A DNA stretch of 64,000 nt from Sphingomonas sp. IC-11 (GTDB lineage Bacteria; Pseudomonadota; Alphaproteobacteria; Sphingomonadales; Sphingomonadaceae): positions 496,001-560,000 of the forward strand of contig NZ_JAJNDU010000001.1 in the NCBI RefSeq assembly GCF_021043365.1, given 5' to 3'. The notes below the pieces were generated by a model. It was not told the origin of the DNA. It did not search any database and saw only the letters and a list, made by a program, of their open reading frames with translations. Of the stretch, positions 1-8,652 are shown piece by piece (the stretch's first letter is position 1; each line of letters opens with the position of its first letter). The translations under genes and the position numbers were made by a program.

Positions 1-1
1 A

Positions 2-355
2 CTCGGCGGGCGGCTGGATGCGCCGGCCGGCTACGCGCCTGGCCCGTTCGCCTTTGCCGATCGGGAAATGGTGCACCAGCTGCTGAGCGACGCAGGCTTC
101 GCCGACATCTCCGTCACGCCTGCCGACTATCCGTATCGCGCCGGCGAGGGCACGGATCCCGCCGCGGACGCTGCCGACTTCTTCCGCCGCATCGGACCGG
201 TATCGCGCGCGATCGCCGAAGCGTCCGAAGCGGACCGCCCGGCACTGCTGGAGCGGTTGCGCGTTGTGCTCGCCGAGCAGGTGGCGGGAGATGTGCTCGA
301 ATTCCCCGCCGCAGCCTGGATCGTCACGGCACGTGCACAGGGGAGGGGCCAATGA
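2..355 (+). CDS. C-terminal end of a class I SAM-dependent methyltransferase (partial)
   Basis: The reading frame is open from the left edge and ends in TGA overlapping the next start (ATGA). Only about 117 residues are visible. The stretch GPFAFADRE followed by a helix and AGFADISVTP matches the last strands of UbiE-like methyltransferases, where the variable C-terminal part shapes the acceptor pocket. The SAM-binding motif lies outside the window, so the substrate cannot be inferred. The 4-nt overlap with the glutathione S-transferase suggests cotranscription. Confidence 0.65.
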   Translation, partial: LGGRLDAPAGYAPGPFAFADREMVHQLLSDAGFADISVTPADYPYRAGEGTDPAADAADFFRRIGPVSRAIAEASEADRPALLERLRVVLAEQVAGDVLEFPAAAWIVTARAQGRGQ

Positions 356-984
356 TCATCGTCCACCATCTCGAAAATTCGCGATCGCAGCGTGTGCTGT
401 GGATGCTGGAGGAACTGCGGCTCCCCTATGAGGTGCGCCGCTATGAACGGGATCGCAAGACGATGCTCGCCCCGCCGGAGCTGCGCCGCATCCACCCGCT
501 CGGCAAATCGCCGGTGATCGAGGATACGGACGATGGCGGGCGGGTGGTCGCCGAAACGGGCGCCATCGTCGAATATCTGGTGGACAAGGCGGATGGCCGG
601 CTAGGCCCGCCGGCGAACCGGGCGGCGGCGCTCGATTACCGCTATTGGCTGCATTACGCCGAGGGCTCGCTGATGCCGCCGCTGCTCGTCACCCTGGTGC
701 TCAGCCGCGTGCCCTTGTTCGGCAAGGCAGCGCAGAAGCGGATCCGGCCATGGATCGAAACTCACCTCGATTTTGTGGAATCGCACCTCGCCGCCCACCC
801 GTGGTTTGCGGGGGATTCGCTCACGGCGGCGGATGTGATGATGAGCTTCCCGCTGGAAGCGGCGCGCAGCCGTGGGGGGCTTGATGCGGCACGCCCCGCC
901 ACCATCGCCTGGTTGGAAAAGGTCCATGCCCGGCCCGCCTATCAGGCGGCACTGCGCGCGGGCGGACCCTATGATTATGCCTGA
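352..984 (+). CDS. Glutathione S-transferase family protein
   Basis: A 210-residue protein of normal GST length. The N-terminal thioredoxin-fold half starts with strand IIVHHL and the motif NSRSQRVLWMLEEL, then a cis-Pro region (GKSPVIED) and the glutathione-contacting ETGAIVEYL. The all-helical C-terminal half carries the N-capping stretch SLTAADVMMSFPLE. It is a cytosolic enzyme expected to conjugate or reduce substrates with glutathione. The Ser in NSRS is the likely catalytic residue, by family analogy. Its start overlaps the stop of the methyltransferase, and a strong inverted repeat follows the stop. Substrate unknown. Confidence 0.85.
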   Translation: MIIVHHLENSRSQRVLWMLEELRLPYEVRRYERDRKTMLAPPELRRIHPLGKSPVIEDTDDGGRVVAETGAIVEYLVDKADGRLGPPANRAAALDYRYWLHYAEGSLMPPLLVTLVLSRVPLFGKAAQKRIRPWIETHLDFVESHLAAHPWFAGDSLTAADVMMSFPLEAARSRGGLDAARPATIAWLEKVHARPAYQAALRAGGPYDYA

Positions 985-1007
985 CGGACGAGCGCCTTAG
1001 CCGCTCT

Positions 1008-1039
1008 CCGCCGGAGCCACGATCGCGCGGCTCCGGCGG
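1008..1039. terminator. Convergent terminator hairpin between GST and symporter
   Basis: A perfect 11-bp inverted repeat (CCGCCGGAGCC at 1008-1018 and GGCTCCGGCGG at 1029-1039) with a 10-nt loop sits between the stop codons of two convergent genes. No long T run follows on either strand, so efficiency is uncertain, but position and stem strength fit a bidirectional terminator. Confidence 0.6.
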
Positions 1040-1052
1040 TGATTGCCCTAAC

Positions 1053-2405
1053 TCAGGCGTGCCGGTCGGCGCTGCCCAGCGATGGCGTATCGTGGAAACT
1101 GTCGGTGGCATGCGCCGGGCCATGGCCGCTCGGCGCGGCCGGCCCGTCGATCGCGTCCGGCTCCAGCGGGTCGAGCTTGCCTTCCCACTTGGCGATCACC
1201 GCACTCGCCACCGCGTTGCCGACCACGTTGGTCGCGGACCGACCCATGTCGAGGAAATGGTCGATGCCGAGGATCAGCAGCAGGCCGGCCTCCGGAATGT
1301 CGAAGAAGCCAAGCGTCGCCGCGATCACCACCAGGCTGGCGCGCGGCACGCCCGCGATGCCCTTGCTGGTGATCATCAGCACCAGCAGCATGGTGATTTC
1401 CTGCCCCAGCGTCAGATCGATGCCATAAGCCTGCGCGATGAAGATCGTCGCAAAGGTCATGTAGATCATCGAGCCGTCGAGGTTGAAGCTGTAGCCCAGC
1501 GGCAGCACGAAGCTGGCAATGCGCGGCGGAACGCCGAACTTGTCCAGCGCTTCCAACGTGCGCGGATAGGCCGCTTCGGACGAGGCGGTGGAAAAGGCGA
1601 GCAGCAGCGGCTCGCGCACATAGCGCACGAGCAGCGTCGTGCGGCGACCGACGATCAGGTAGCAGACCCCGATCAGCAGCAGCCACAGCAGGATCATGCC
1701 AAGATAGAAGGTGCCCATGAAATAGGCGAGGTTGCCGATGATCGACGGGCCGCGTTCCGCCAGCGTCCCGGTGACGGCGGCGAACACCGCCACGGGCGCA
1801 AAGCGCATCACGTAATTAGTGACGGTCAGCATCACCTGCACGAGTGCTTCGATGCCCCGCACCAGCGGCGCCGCCTTTTCGCCCACGGCGGTGATAGCGA
1901 CGCCGATGAAGATCGAGAAGATCACGATCTGCAGGATTTCGTTCTTCGCCATCGCCTCGATCCCGGAGGCGGGGAAGACGTGGGTGATGAAATCTTTGAG
2001 GTTGAAGGCGGCCTTTTCCACGCCGCTCGCCTCGTTCACCGGCGGCAGGGGGAAGTTGAGCCCGACGCCCGGCTGGAACAGGTTGACGAGGATCAGCCCG
2101 AGCGTGAGGCTCACCAGGCTGGCGCAGAGGAACCAGCCGACCGAGCGGATGCCGATACGGCCGAGCGCTGCGGTGTCGCCCATATGGGCAATGCCGGCCA
2201 CCAGGGTTGCGAACACCAGCGGGGCGATGATCATCTTGATCAGCCGCAGGAATACGGCAGTGACGATCGAGAAATACCCGGCGATGTCCTTCAACTGGGC
2301 GGCGGCGGCAGGGGAGCCGTCGTCAATCAGTGCGTTCAGCGACAGGCCCAGAACAATGCCCGCTGCCAGGCCGATCATGATATACAAGGTCAGCCGCTTG
2401 GCCAT
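1053..2405 (-). CDS. Dicarboxylate/amino acid:cation symporter (DAACS family)
   Basis: A 450-residue integral inner-membrane protein with multiple hydrophobic segments from the first residues (YIMIGLAAGIVLGLSLNALI). Family signatures include the re-entrant loop and TM7 region GYSFNLDGSMIYMTFATIF, the second hairpin MITSKGIAGVPRASLVVIAA, and the TM8 motif DHFLDMGRSATNVVGNAVA, whose Asp and Asn residues bind substrate and cation in GltPh-type carriers. The length matches DctA/GltP. Expected role is Na+- or H+-driven uptake of C4-dicarboxylates or acidic amino acids; sequence alone does not separate these. The C-terminal 40 residues are polar and Asp/Pro-rich. It stands alone. Confidence 0.88.
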   Translation of the reverse strand: MAKRLTLYIMIGLAAGIVLGLSLNALIDDGSPAAAAQLKDIAGYFSIVTAVFLRLIKMIIAPLVFATLVAGIAHMGDTAALGRIGIRSVGWFLCASLVSLTLGLILVNLFQPGVGLNFPLPPVNEASGVEKAAFNLKDFITHVFPASGIEAMAKNEILQIVIFSIFIGVAITAVGEKAAPLVRGIEALVQVMLTVTNYVMRFAPVAVFAAVTGTLAERGPSIIGNLAYFMGTFYLGMILLWLLLIGVCYLIVGRRTTLLVRYVREPLLLAFSTASSEAAYPRTLEALDKFGVPPRIASFVLPLGYSFNLDGSMIYMTFATIFIAQAYGIDLTLGQEITMLLVLMITSKGIAGVPRASLVVIAATLGFFDIPEAGLLLILGIDHFLDMGRSATNVVGNAVASAVIAKWEGKLDPLEPDAIDGPAAPSGHGPAHATDSFHDTPSLGSADRHA

Positions 2406-2672
2406 GTATGCTCCGTCATCGTGGAACCGCAGCGTCCCTCGAAATCACCCTGTCGGCCCCCCTTTCGTGAAGGAAGCGGCTCATCGGCAGGCATGCGGCG
2501 GACAACGACGGTCGTTTTGCACCGTGAAGGGGATTGCCGGGGCTAGGTCAAGCCCACGCGTCACATCGCGCGAGTGCGGGGCCGCGCGCGGCCTGCTTCG
2601 CCCCGGCGGCGATCGACTTACCCGGCGCAGTGCCGACCAGGCGGGATCAGGGCGGAAAAGCCGCCGTTTTCG

Positions 2673-2993
2673 TCAGGGGCGCGGCCCCAAAAGGATCATC
2701 GCTGCCCCGATCAGGCACATTCCGGCACCCGCCAGATCCCATCGATCGGGCCGTGTGCCCTCGGCCAGCCACAGCCAAAGCAATGCCGTAGCGATATAGA
2801 TTCCCCCATAAGCGGCATAGGCTCGCCCGGCGTGATCGGCATCCACCAGCGTCAGCAGGTAGGCGAAGAGGCAAAGCGAGCCGATCCCCGGCACGATCCA
2901 CCATGCCGATCGATCCAGCCTCAGCCATGCCCAGAAACTGAAGCAGCCGGCGATTTCCGCCACGGCCGCGCCGATGAAGGCGAATGCGCTCAT
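2673..2993 (-). CDS. YnfA family (UPF0060) small membrane protein
   Basis: Starting at the ATG read from 2993 gives a 106-residue protein with four predicted membrane helices, the usual YnfA size. Diagnostic features are [10 protein letters not shown] in TM1, [10 protein letters not shown], and YAAYGGIYI in TM3. YnfA proteins belong to the small multidrug resistance-like superfamily, and efflux has been reported for some enterobacterial members; the role here is not known. A longer reading of the same frame begins at 3434 but its first 147 codons lie antisense to the next gene and look non-coding. Confidence 0.85.
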   Translation of the reverse strand: MSAFAFIGAAVAEIAGCFSFWAWLRLDRSAWWIVPGIGSLCLFAYLLTLVDADHAGRAYAAYGGIYIATALLWLWLAEGTRPDRWDLAGAGMCLIGAAMILLGPRP

Positions 2994-3104
2994 GATGCCG
3001 GTTTCTGCCGCAAGCCAGCGCCCTCGGCCAGTGCCTCCGCCCACCATGCGGCAGGGAACGATCACTTTGCGCTGCGCTCTTGGGACACGAGGAGAACAAG
3101 CGCC

Positions 3105-3479
3105 ATGGAAGACGCACGCATCTGGAGCTTCGAGAAGAGCCTGTGGACCGGCGGTGCCGAAGTGTATCGTGAACTGGTCGACGACGAATGCGTCATGGTG
3201 CTGCCGGCGCAGCCCTTCGTGTACAAGGCCCAAGCGGCGATCGAAGCCGTGGCCAACACGCCGCGCTGGTCCGACGTGGAATTCAGCGAGCAGCAGGTCA
3301 TGCGCCCGCAGGAAGGGCTGATCACCATCGCGTACAAGGCAGCCGCGCGACGTGAGGGCGGCGATGATTATGTCGCTTATTGCACCACCACCATGCGACG
3401 ACTGGATCATGAGGTCTGGCGGGTCGTGCAGCACCAGCAGACATTGCCCCCGATTGCCGGCGGCGCGACGCAGGGCTGA
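3105..3479 (+). CDS. SnoaL/NTF2-like (DUF4440-type) protein
   Basis: A 124-residue protein with a good Shine-Dalgarno (AGGAGA at 3090) nine bases before the ATG. The pattern is an N-terminal helix with [14 protein letters not shown], a helix [16 protein letters not shown], then strands ending in [10 protein letters not shown], which matches the cone-shaped NTF2/DUF4440 fold. Such proteins bind small hydrophobic ligands or act as isomerases, cyclases or immunity factors, so no function can be named. It is divergent from the YnfA gene and about 100 bp upstream of alaS. Confidence 0.65.
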   Translation: MEDARIWSFEKSLWTGGAEVYRELVDDECVMVLPAQPFVYKAQAAIEAVANTPRWSDVEFSEQQVMRPQEGLITIAYKAAARREGGDDYVAYCTTTMRRLDHEVWRVVQHQQTLPPIAGGATQG

Positions 3480-3575
3480 AGAGCGTCCGTGCGCCCCGCC
3501 AAAACGGCGGAAACGGGAAGATACGGTAACGCAATCCGCTAGTCATGGGGCGCGTCCTTTATTAAGTCGCGCACC

Positions 3576-6239
3576 ATGACCTCGACGAACGACATCCGCC
3601 GCAGCTTCCTCGACTACTTCGGCTCGGCCGGGCACAGCGTCGTGCCCTCCGCGCCGCTGGTGCCGCAGAACGATCCGACGCTGATGTTCGTCAACGCGGG
3701 CATGGTGCCGTTCAAGAACGTGTTCACCGGCCTGGAAACCCGGCCGTACTCCACCGCTACTTCATCGCAGAAGTGCGTGCGCGCCGGGGGCAAGCACAAT
3801 GATCTCGACAATGTCGGCTATACCGCGCGGCATCACACCTTCTTCGAGATGCTCGGCAATTTCTCGTTCGGCGATTATTTCAAGGAACAGGCGATCACCC
3901 ACGCCTGGACCCTGCTGACCAAGGAATGGGGCCTTCCCGCCGACAAGCTGACCGCGACCGTCTATCACACCGACGATCAGGCGTTCGATCTGTGGAAGAA
4001 GATCGCCGGCCTCCCCGACCACCGCATCATCCGCATTCCGACCAAGGACAATTTCTGGGCGATGGGTTCGGATGGTCCGTGCGGTCCGTGCAGCGAGATC
4101 TTCTACGATCACGGTGATCATATCCCCGGTGGCCCTCCCGGCTCGCCGGACGAGGATGGCGATCGCTTCGTCGAGGTGTGGAACCTCGTCTTCATGCAGT
4201 TCGTGCAGGAAGCCGACACGATCATCGGCGATCTGCCGCGCCCGTCGATCGACACCGGCATGGGGCTGGAACGCATCGCCGCGGTCATGCAGGGCGTGCA
4301 CGACAATTATGATACGGACACGTTCAAGGCGCTGATCGCCGCCTCGGGCGCGCTGACCCACACTGCGACGACCGGCGCCAATCAGGCCAGCCACCGCGTT
4401 ATCGCCGATCACCTGCGCTGCGCCGGCTTCCTCGTCGCCGACGGCGTGCTGCCGTCCAACGAAGGCCGCGGCTATGTCCTGCGCCGCATCATGCGTCGCG
4501 CGATGCGTCACGCGCATCTGCTCGGCGCGAAGGAGCCGTTGATGCACCGCCTGGTGCCGGCGCTGGTCGCCGAAATGGGCGCGGCTTATCCTGAACTCGT
4601 CCGTGCCCAGCCGCTGATCGAGGCGACGCTCTCCCAGGAGGAAACCCGTTTCCGCCAGACGCTCGACAAGGGGCTGAAGCTCCTCGACGAGGCGACCGCG
4701 GGGATGAAGCCGGGCGACGTGCTGCCGGGCGAAACCGCGTTCAAGCTCTATGACACCTTCGGCTTCCCCTATGATCTGACCGAGGACGCGCTGCGCACCC
4801 AGTCGTTCGGCGTCGACCGTGCCGGCTTCGACGCTGCGATGGCGGAGCAGAAGCGCGCCGCCCGCGCCGCCTGGAAGGGCTCGGGCGCGAAGGCCTCCGA
4901 CGAATTGTGGTTCGACCTCGCCGAGGAAGTCGGCGCGACCGAATTCACCGGCTATTCCAGCGATGTGGGTGAGGGCATCGTCCTCGCGCTGGTCAAGGAC
5001 GGCGGGCGGGTGGAAAAGGCTGCGGCCGGCGATCAGGTCGACGTGATCGTCAACCAGACCCCCTTCTACGCCGAAAGCGGCGGTCAAGTCGGCGACGCCG
5101 GCACGATCAGCAACGAGGGCGGTCTTGCTGCCGAGGTCACCGATACCTCGAAGCAGCTCGGCAAGCTGTGGGTCCATCACGCGACGCTCGGCACCGGCGA
5201 GATCAAGGTCGGCGATACGGTCAGGCTCGCGATCGACGTCGCCCGCCGCGCCGCGATCCGCGCCAACCACTCCGCCACGCACTTGCTGCATGAGGCGCTG
5301 CGCCAGCGGCTCGGCACGCATGTCGCGCAGAAGGGCTCGCTGGTGGCGCCCGATCGGCTGCGCTTCGACGTCAGCCATTCCAGCGCTATGACCGCCGAGG
5401 AACTGGCCGATGCGGAGGCCGCGGTGAACGCCAAGATCCGTCAGAACACGCCCGTCACCACCCGGCTGATGACGCCCGACGATGCCATCGCGATGGGCGC
5501 GATGGCGCTATTCGGCGAAAAGTACGGCGACGAGGTCCGCGTCGTCTCGATGGGCAGCGATGACGGCGGCAAGACCTATTCGGTCGAGCTGTGCGGTGGC
5601 ACCCATGTCAGTGCGCTCGGCGACATCGGCCTGTTCAAGGTGATCGGCGAGGGCGCCGTGTCCTCGGGCGTTCGCCGCGTCGAGGCGCTGACCGGCGAAG
5701 CCGCGCGCGCCTATCTCTCCTCGCGCGACGAGAAGCTGCGCGAGGCAGCCTCCGCGCTGCGCACCACCCCCGACGAAGTCCCCGGCCGCGTCGCCTCGCT
5801 GCTCGAGGAAAAGCGCCGGCTGGAGCGTGAGCTGGCCGAGGCGAAGAAGGCGCTGGCAATGGGCGGCGGCAGCGGCGCGGCGCCCGCGGGGCCGGAAGCC
5901 GTCGGCGGGGTTGCCTTTGTCGGCCAGGTGCTGAACGGCTTTGAGGCCAAGGGTCTGCGCGGCGCGGTGGACGATGCCAAGAAGCGCATCGGCTCGGGCG
6001 TGGCTGCGCTGGTCGCGGTCAACGATGGCCGCGCGACGGTCGCGGTCGGTGTCACCGACGATCTGGTCGCAACCTACAATGCCGTCGATCTGGTGAAGCG
6101 CGCGGTGGCCGCGGTCGGCGGGCAAGGCGGCGGTGGCCGGCCCGACATGGCGCAGGGCGGCGGCCCGGACGGCGACAAGGCCGACGACGCGCTCGCTGCC
6201 GTGCGCGCTGCACTCGAAGAAGCGAAGGTGGTCGCCTGA
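3576..6239 (+). CDS. alaS: Alanine--tRNA ligase
   Basis: This 887-residue enzyme charges tRNA-Ala with alanine in the cytosol. The class II catalytic core is at the N terminus ([18 protein letters not shown], then [18 protein letters not shown]). The editing domain carries the zinc-binding HSATH at residues 565-569 and CGGTH at 673-677, which clear mischarged Ser and Gly. A C-Ala domain follows a coiled stretch ([16 protein letters not shown]) and ends in a Gly-rich segment. All domains are present and the length is normal. It is followed by a hairpin that may end the transcript. Confidence 0.98.
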   Translation: MTSTNDIRRSFLDYFGSAGHSVVPSAPLVPQNDPTLMFVNAGMVPFKNVFTGLETRPYSTATSSQKCVRAGGKHNDLDNVGYTARHHTFFEMLGNFSFGDYFKEQAITHAWTLLTKEWGLPADKLTATVYHTDDQAFDLWKKIAGLPDHRIIRIPTKDNFWAMGSDGPCGPCSEIFYDHGDHIPGGPPGSPDEDGDRFVEVWNLVFMQFVQEADTIIGDLPRPSIDTGMGLERIAAVMQGVHDNYDTDTFKALIAASGALTHTATTGANQASHRVIADHLRCAGFLVADGVLPSNEGRGYVLRRIMRRAMRHAHLLGAKEPLMHRLVPALVAEMGAAYPELVRAQPLIEATLSQEETRFRQTLDKGLKLLDEATAGMKPGDVLPGETAFKLYDTFGFPYDLTEDALRTQSFGVDRAGFDAAMAEQKRAARAAWKGSGAKASDELWFDLAEEVGATEFTGYSSDVGEGIVLALVKDGGRVEKAAAGDQVDVIVNQTPFYAESGGQVGDAGTISNEGGLAAEVTDTSKQLGKLWVHHATLGTGEIKVGDTVRLAIDVARRAAIRANHSATHLLHEALRQRLGTHVAQKGSLVAPDRLRFDVSHSSAMTAEELADAEAAVNAKIRQNTPVTTRLMTPDDAIAMGAMALFGEKYGDEVRVVSMGSDDGGKTYSVELCGGTHVSALGDIGLFKVIGEGAVSSGVRRVEALTGEAARAYLSSRDEKLREAASALRTTPDEVPGRVASLLEEKRRLERELAEAKKALAMGGGSGAAPAGPEAVGGVAFVGQVLNGFEAKGLRGAVDDAKKRIGSGVAALVAVNDGRATVAVGVTDDLVATYNAVDLVKRAVAAVGGQGGGGRPDMAQGGGPDGDKADDALAAVRAALEEAKVVA

Positions 6240-6244
6240 GGCTC

Positions 6245-6276
6245 GGCACCGTTCGGGCCTGACCCGGACGGTTGCC
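6245..6276 (+). terminator. Terminator-like hairpin after alaS
   Basis: ACCGTTCGGG at 6248-6257 pairs with CCCGGACGGT at 6263-6272 (one G-U pair) around a 5-nt loop. The stem extends by GGC/GCC after a bulge. It lies 6 nt past the alaS stop. No U tract follows, so this may be a transcript-end stabiliser or a weak terminator. Confidence 0.5.
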
Positions 6277-6543
6277 GCACTGCTGGATCCGGTTCAGCCG
6301 TTGGGACTTCTCATCCGGCTGGTCGGTTCAGGTACGCGCGTCTGGGTCGCGGCGGAGCCAGGAAGCGGCGGGGCAACTCGAGCCGACTTGGGATCGCCGC
6401 GCGGCTTTGCTCCGCCCGACAGGTCGAAGGCGTCCCGAATCACTGCAGCAATGTTGCTGGCCGGCGATCTGCGGACCGCGGCCGGGAACAGGCCGCGCGG
6501 GCCAGCATCTAGGCCGATCTTCTCCGCTTCCGGCCCGCACGCC
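6277..6543. other. Intergenic stretch between alaS and the convergent secreted-protein gene
   Basis: This stretch, part of a 360-bp gap, has no convincing gene. A reading frame running from inside alaS through the gap and then antisense to the 6601-7149 gene has no ribosome site and no recognisable protein features. Apart from the hairpins at its two ends I see nothing in it. Confidence 0.5.
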
Positions 6544-6594
6544 CCCGGCGAGAGGCCGGGTATTTGGCCGCGGCGCTGGTCCAGCCCCGCGGCC
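6544..6594 (-). terminator. Double hairpin downstream of the secreted repeat protein
   Basis: Two stems lie just past the stop of the minus-strand gene. One is GGCCGCGG at 6566-6573 with CCGCGGCC at 6587-6594, extended inward by GCTGG/CCAGC past one C-C mismatch. The other is CCCGGC/GCCGGG at 6544-6549 and 6555-6560 with a 5-nt loop. There is no T run on the minus strand after them. Confidence 0.5.
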
Positions 6595-6600
6595 AGTCAC

Positions 6601-7149
6601 TCACTTGCCGGCCATCGCCGCGTCAAGCTGCTCCGCGGTCATCCCGATCGTCACACCCTTCGGACCAGGCCCGAACGACCCGATCGGCAGCCGCGCATCG
6701 CCCTTGGCGGTGGTCAACGTGACGAACTGGCCCTCCACGGCCTTGATCGTGCCGAGCGAGTTTCCGCCGGCACCGTAAACTGTGGCGCCAGCGGTCAACT
6801 GCGACTGGAAATTCTGCGCGGCCTGCGCCGCGCCCTGTCCGGCCGCCGTCTCAAGCTCTGCCTTGGTCATGCCGAGCACTGGCCCCTTCGGGCCGGTGCC
6901 GAGCGAGGTGAGCGGGATCGATGCCTTGACCGTGCCAGTGTCGATCACGGCATTGGTGCCGTCGGTCGATGCGATCGTGCCCACCGTGCCACCCTGGGCA
7001 TCATAAACGGTGCCGCCGACCGCCGGACCTGCACCGGCCGGGGCCACAGCCGGGCTTGCTGGTGCGGCGGGAGCGGGAGCCTGGGTGCCTTGCGCATTGG
7101 CGGCGAGCGGCGTTGCGGTGGCAAGCAGCAGGAGTGCGTAACGGTACAT
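6601..7149 (-). CDS. Secreted protein with two tandem beta-rich repeats, function unknown
   Basis: A 182-residue protein with strong ribosome binding (GAGGAG five bases before the ATG). Residues 1-19 form a signal peptide ending in ANA before Gln20, followed by an Ala/Pro linker to about 45. Two homologous units follow, about 46-103 and 122-179, each running V-Y-[DG]-x(2)-G ... G-T-I ... G-P-K-G-[PV] ... G-M-T-x-[AE]-[EQ]-L. Each unit looks like a small beta barrel resembling the PRC-barrel idea, then a short helix. It should be periplasmic or surface-attached. I do not recognise a characterised family; similar repeat proteins seem to be annotated only as hypothetical in sphingomonads. Confidence 0.75.
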   Translation of the reverse strand: MYRYALLLLATATPLAANAQGTQAPAPAAPASPAVAPAGAGPAVGGTVYDAQGGTVGTIASTDGTNAVIDTGTVKASIPLTSLGTGPKGPVLGMTKAELETAAGQGAAQAAQNFQSQLTAGATVYGAGGNSLGTIKAVEGQFVTLTTAKGDARLPIGSFGPGPKGVTIGMTAEQLDAAMAGK

Positions 7150-7310
7150 GGTTACTCCTCTTTATTGGTTCGACAGTGCAACGAGGCCGCCGCACACCGG
7201 TTCCGTGCAAGCCACTCTCGGCGGATCGAGCCGTTCAAAGGATGAACAGAGCAATCGCCCGAGACTCACGCTATAGCTGAAGCGCTTACCTGCCAGAGGA
7301 GCGCGCCATC

Positions 7311-8015
7311 ATGACCGATCTCTCCGACTTCCCGATCACCCGGCGTTGGCCACCGCGGCGGCCCGATGTTCTGCAATATTATGGCTTGCCCACACCAAAT
7401 GGCGTCAAGGTCTCGATCATGCTTGAGGAGACGGGCCTGCCCTATGAGGTGCATCTGGTCGACTTCGCGACCAATGACCAAAAATCACCAGAGTTTCTGT
7501 CGCTAAATCCAAACGGAAAGATCCCCGCCATTCTCGATCCGCACGGGCCCGATGGCAGCCCGCTCGGCTTATTCGAAAGCGGAGCGATCCTTCTGTATTT
7601 GGCCGAGAAGTCGGGAAAGTTTCTCCCGACTTCCGCCGGTGATCGCTGGCACAGTGTTCAATGGCTGATGTTTCAGATGGGCGGCCTCGGGCCGATGTTT
7701 GGGCAACTTGGTTTCTTCAATAAGTTCGCTGGTCGCGAATGGGAGGATAAGCGCCCGCTCCAGCGCTACGTCGACGAATCCAAACGGCTGCTGGGCGTGA
7801 TGGACGCCGCGCTCGAGGGCAGGCGCTGGTTCCTTGGGGACGAATATACGATCGCCGACATTTCCATGATCGGCTGGGTACGAAACCTCATCACCTTTTA
7901 CGAAGCGCGTGAAATTACTGGCTTTGATGGATTCCAGCATGTCGCCAAGTGGCTGGGGCGGGCGCTGGAGCGCCCTGCGGTTCAGCGGGGGCTGACGATA
8001 CCGGCGCGAGGTTAA
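7311..8015 (+). CDS. Glutathione S-transferase, Nu-class-like (YfcG/YghU type)
   Basis: This 234-residue protein has the N-terminal thioredoxin-like half typical of disulfide-bond reductase GSTs: TPNGVKVSIMLEETGLPYEV, then SPEFLSLNPNGKIPAILDP and the ESGAILLYLAEK glutathione site. The catalytic Thr/Asn region TPNG replaces a Tyr or Ser. The C-terminal helical half carries EYTIADISMIGWVRN. YfcG and YghU of E. coli reduce disulfides with glutathione, so the same is likely here. AGAGGAG at 7295 is a good ribosome site. Its TAA overlaps the stop of the convergent glycosylase through the palindrome TTAA. Confidence 0.85.
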   Translation: MTDLSDFPITRRWPPRRPDVLQYYGLPTPNGVKVSIMLEETGLPYEVHLVDFATNDQKSPEFLSLNPNGKIPAILDPHGPDGSPLGLFESGAILLYLAEKSGKFLPTSAGDRWHSVQWLMFQMGGLGPMFGQLGFFNKFAGREWEDKRPLQRYVDESKRLLGVMDAALEGRRWFLGDEYTIADISMIGWVRNLITFYEAREITGFDGFQHVAKWLGRALERPAVQRGLTIPARG

Positions 8016-8530
8016 CGCAGATAGGCAGTAATGGCGTCCCACGCCGGCTGCTTGGCAGTGCGCCCGACGGTGTGAAGCGGGCTGGAGGAGGGTAAGGCGA
8101 GAACGGCAAGGTTCCGTCCCTCCACCAGCGTTCGGCCAAGCGACAGCGCCTTGCCCCCGTTGAACGCGACGGCCCGCAGCGCTGGCAGTCGATCCAGCAA
8201 GGTGGGCAAATCGTTCGCTGCTGCGTCACGGATGGTCGCGTCCGTGCTGCCGACGCGCCGCGCGGTCGCCACGACATCCCACAGGGCGATCCGAGCCGCC
8301 TTCAACGCCTCAAGCCGCTCCTGATACCCGAGCGAGCGCAGGTCCTGCCCGACGATCGGCGTCATCAACTCCCAGAATTGGTTCTGCGGATGCGCGTAGT
8401 AGCGGCGCTCCGCCAGGCTTCGCTCGCCGGGCAGGCTGCCGAGAACAAGGACGCGCGCATCCGGCGCCACTACGGGTGGAAATGATGATTTTACCGTCAC
8501 ATCCGTCTGCCTTCTAACGCCTACTTGCAA
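8012..8530 (-). CDS. Uracil-DNA-glycosylase superfamily protein, DNA-deoxyinosine glycosylase type
   Basis: A 172-residue protein of the UDG superfamily. The first motif VLVLGSLPGERSL, then YYAHPQNQFWELM, corresponds to the base-binding loop with His/Asn found in the hypoxanthine glycosylase and Mug-like families. The C-terminal motif is LPSSSPLHTVGRTAK, where SSSP plus a following aromatic or His matches the DNA-intercalation loop. Role: removes deaminated bases (hypoxanthine or uracil) to start base excision repair. Which base is favoured cannot be told. The start is uncertain, since the first ten residues are poorly conserved in appearance and a GTG eleven codons in is possible. Confidence 0.75.
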   Translation of the reverse strand: MQVGVRRQTDVTVKSSFPPVVAPDARVLVLGSLPGERSLAERRYYAHPQNQFWELMTPIVGQDLRSLGYQERLEALKAARIALWDVVATARRVGSTDATIRDAAANDLPTLLDRLPALRAVAFNGGKALSLGRTLVEGRNLAVLALPSSSPLHTVGRTAKQPAWDAITAYLR

Positions 8531-8652
8531 AGCACCGATCTGAGCTCAAGTCCTTGATTAACTTCGGTTGGCCGCGCCAGTAGCAGGGCTATCGCTGGCC
8601 AAAGACTAAGCCGCGGTTGCCGGGTCGCGCCCGCCGCGCCATCTAGGCGATC

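Noticed and set aside
1059-2546. 495-codon plus-strand frame
   Set aside because: Antisense to the dicarboxylate symporter, which has clear membrane helices and family motifs.
3762-5378. 538-codon minus-strand frame
   Set aside because: Antisense of alaS, no ribosome site, low-complexity translation.
6133-7245. 370-codon plus-strand frame from inside alaS through the next gene
   Set aside because: Overlaps alaS, crosses two hairpins and is antisense to a gene with signal peptide and repeat structure.
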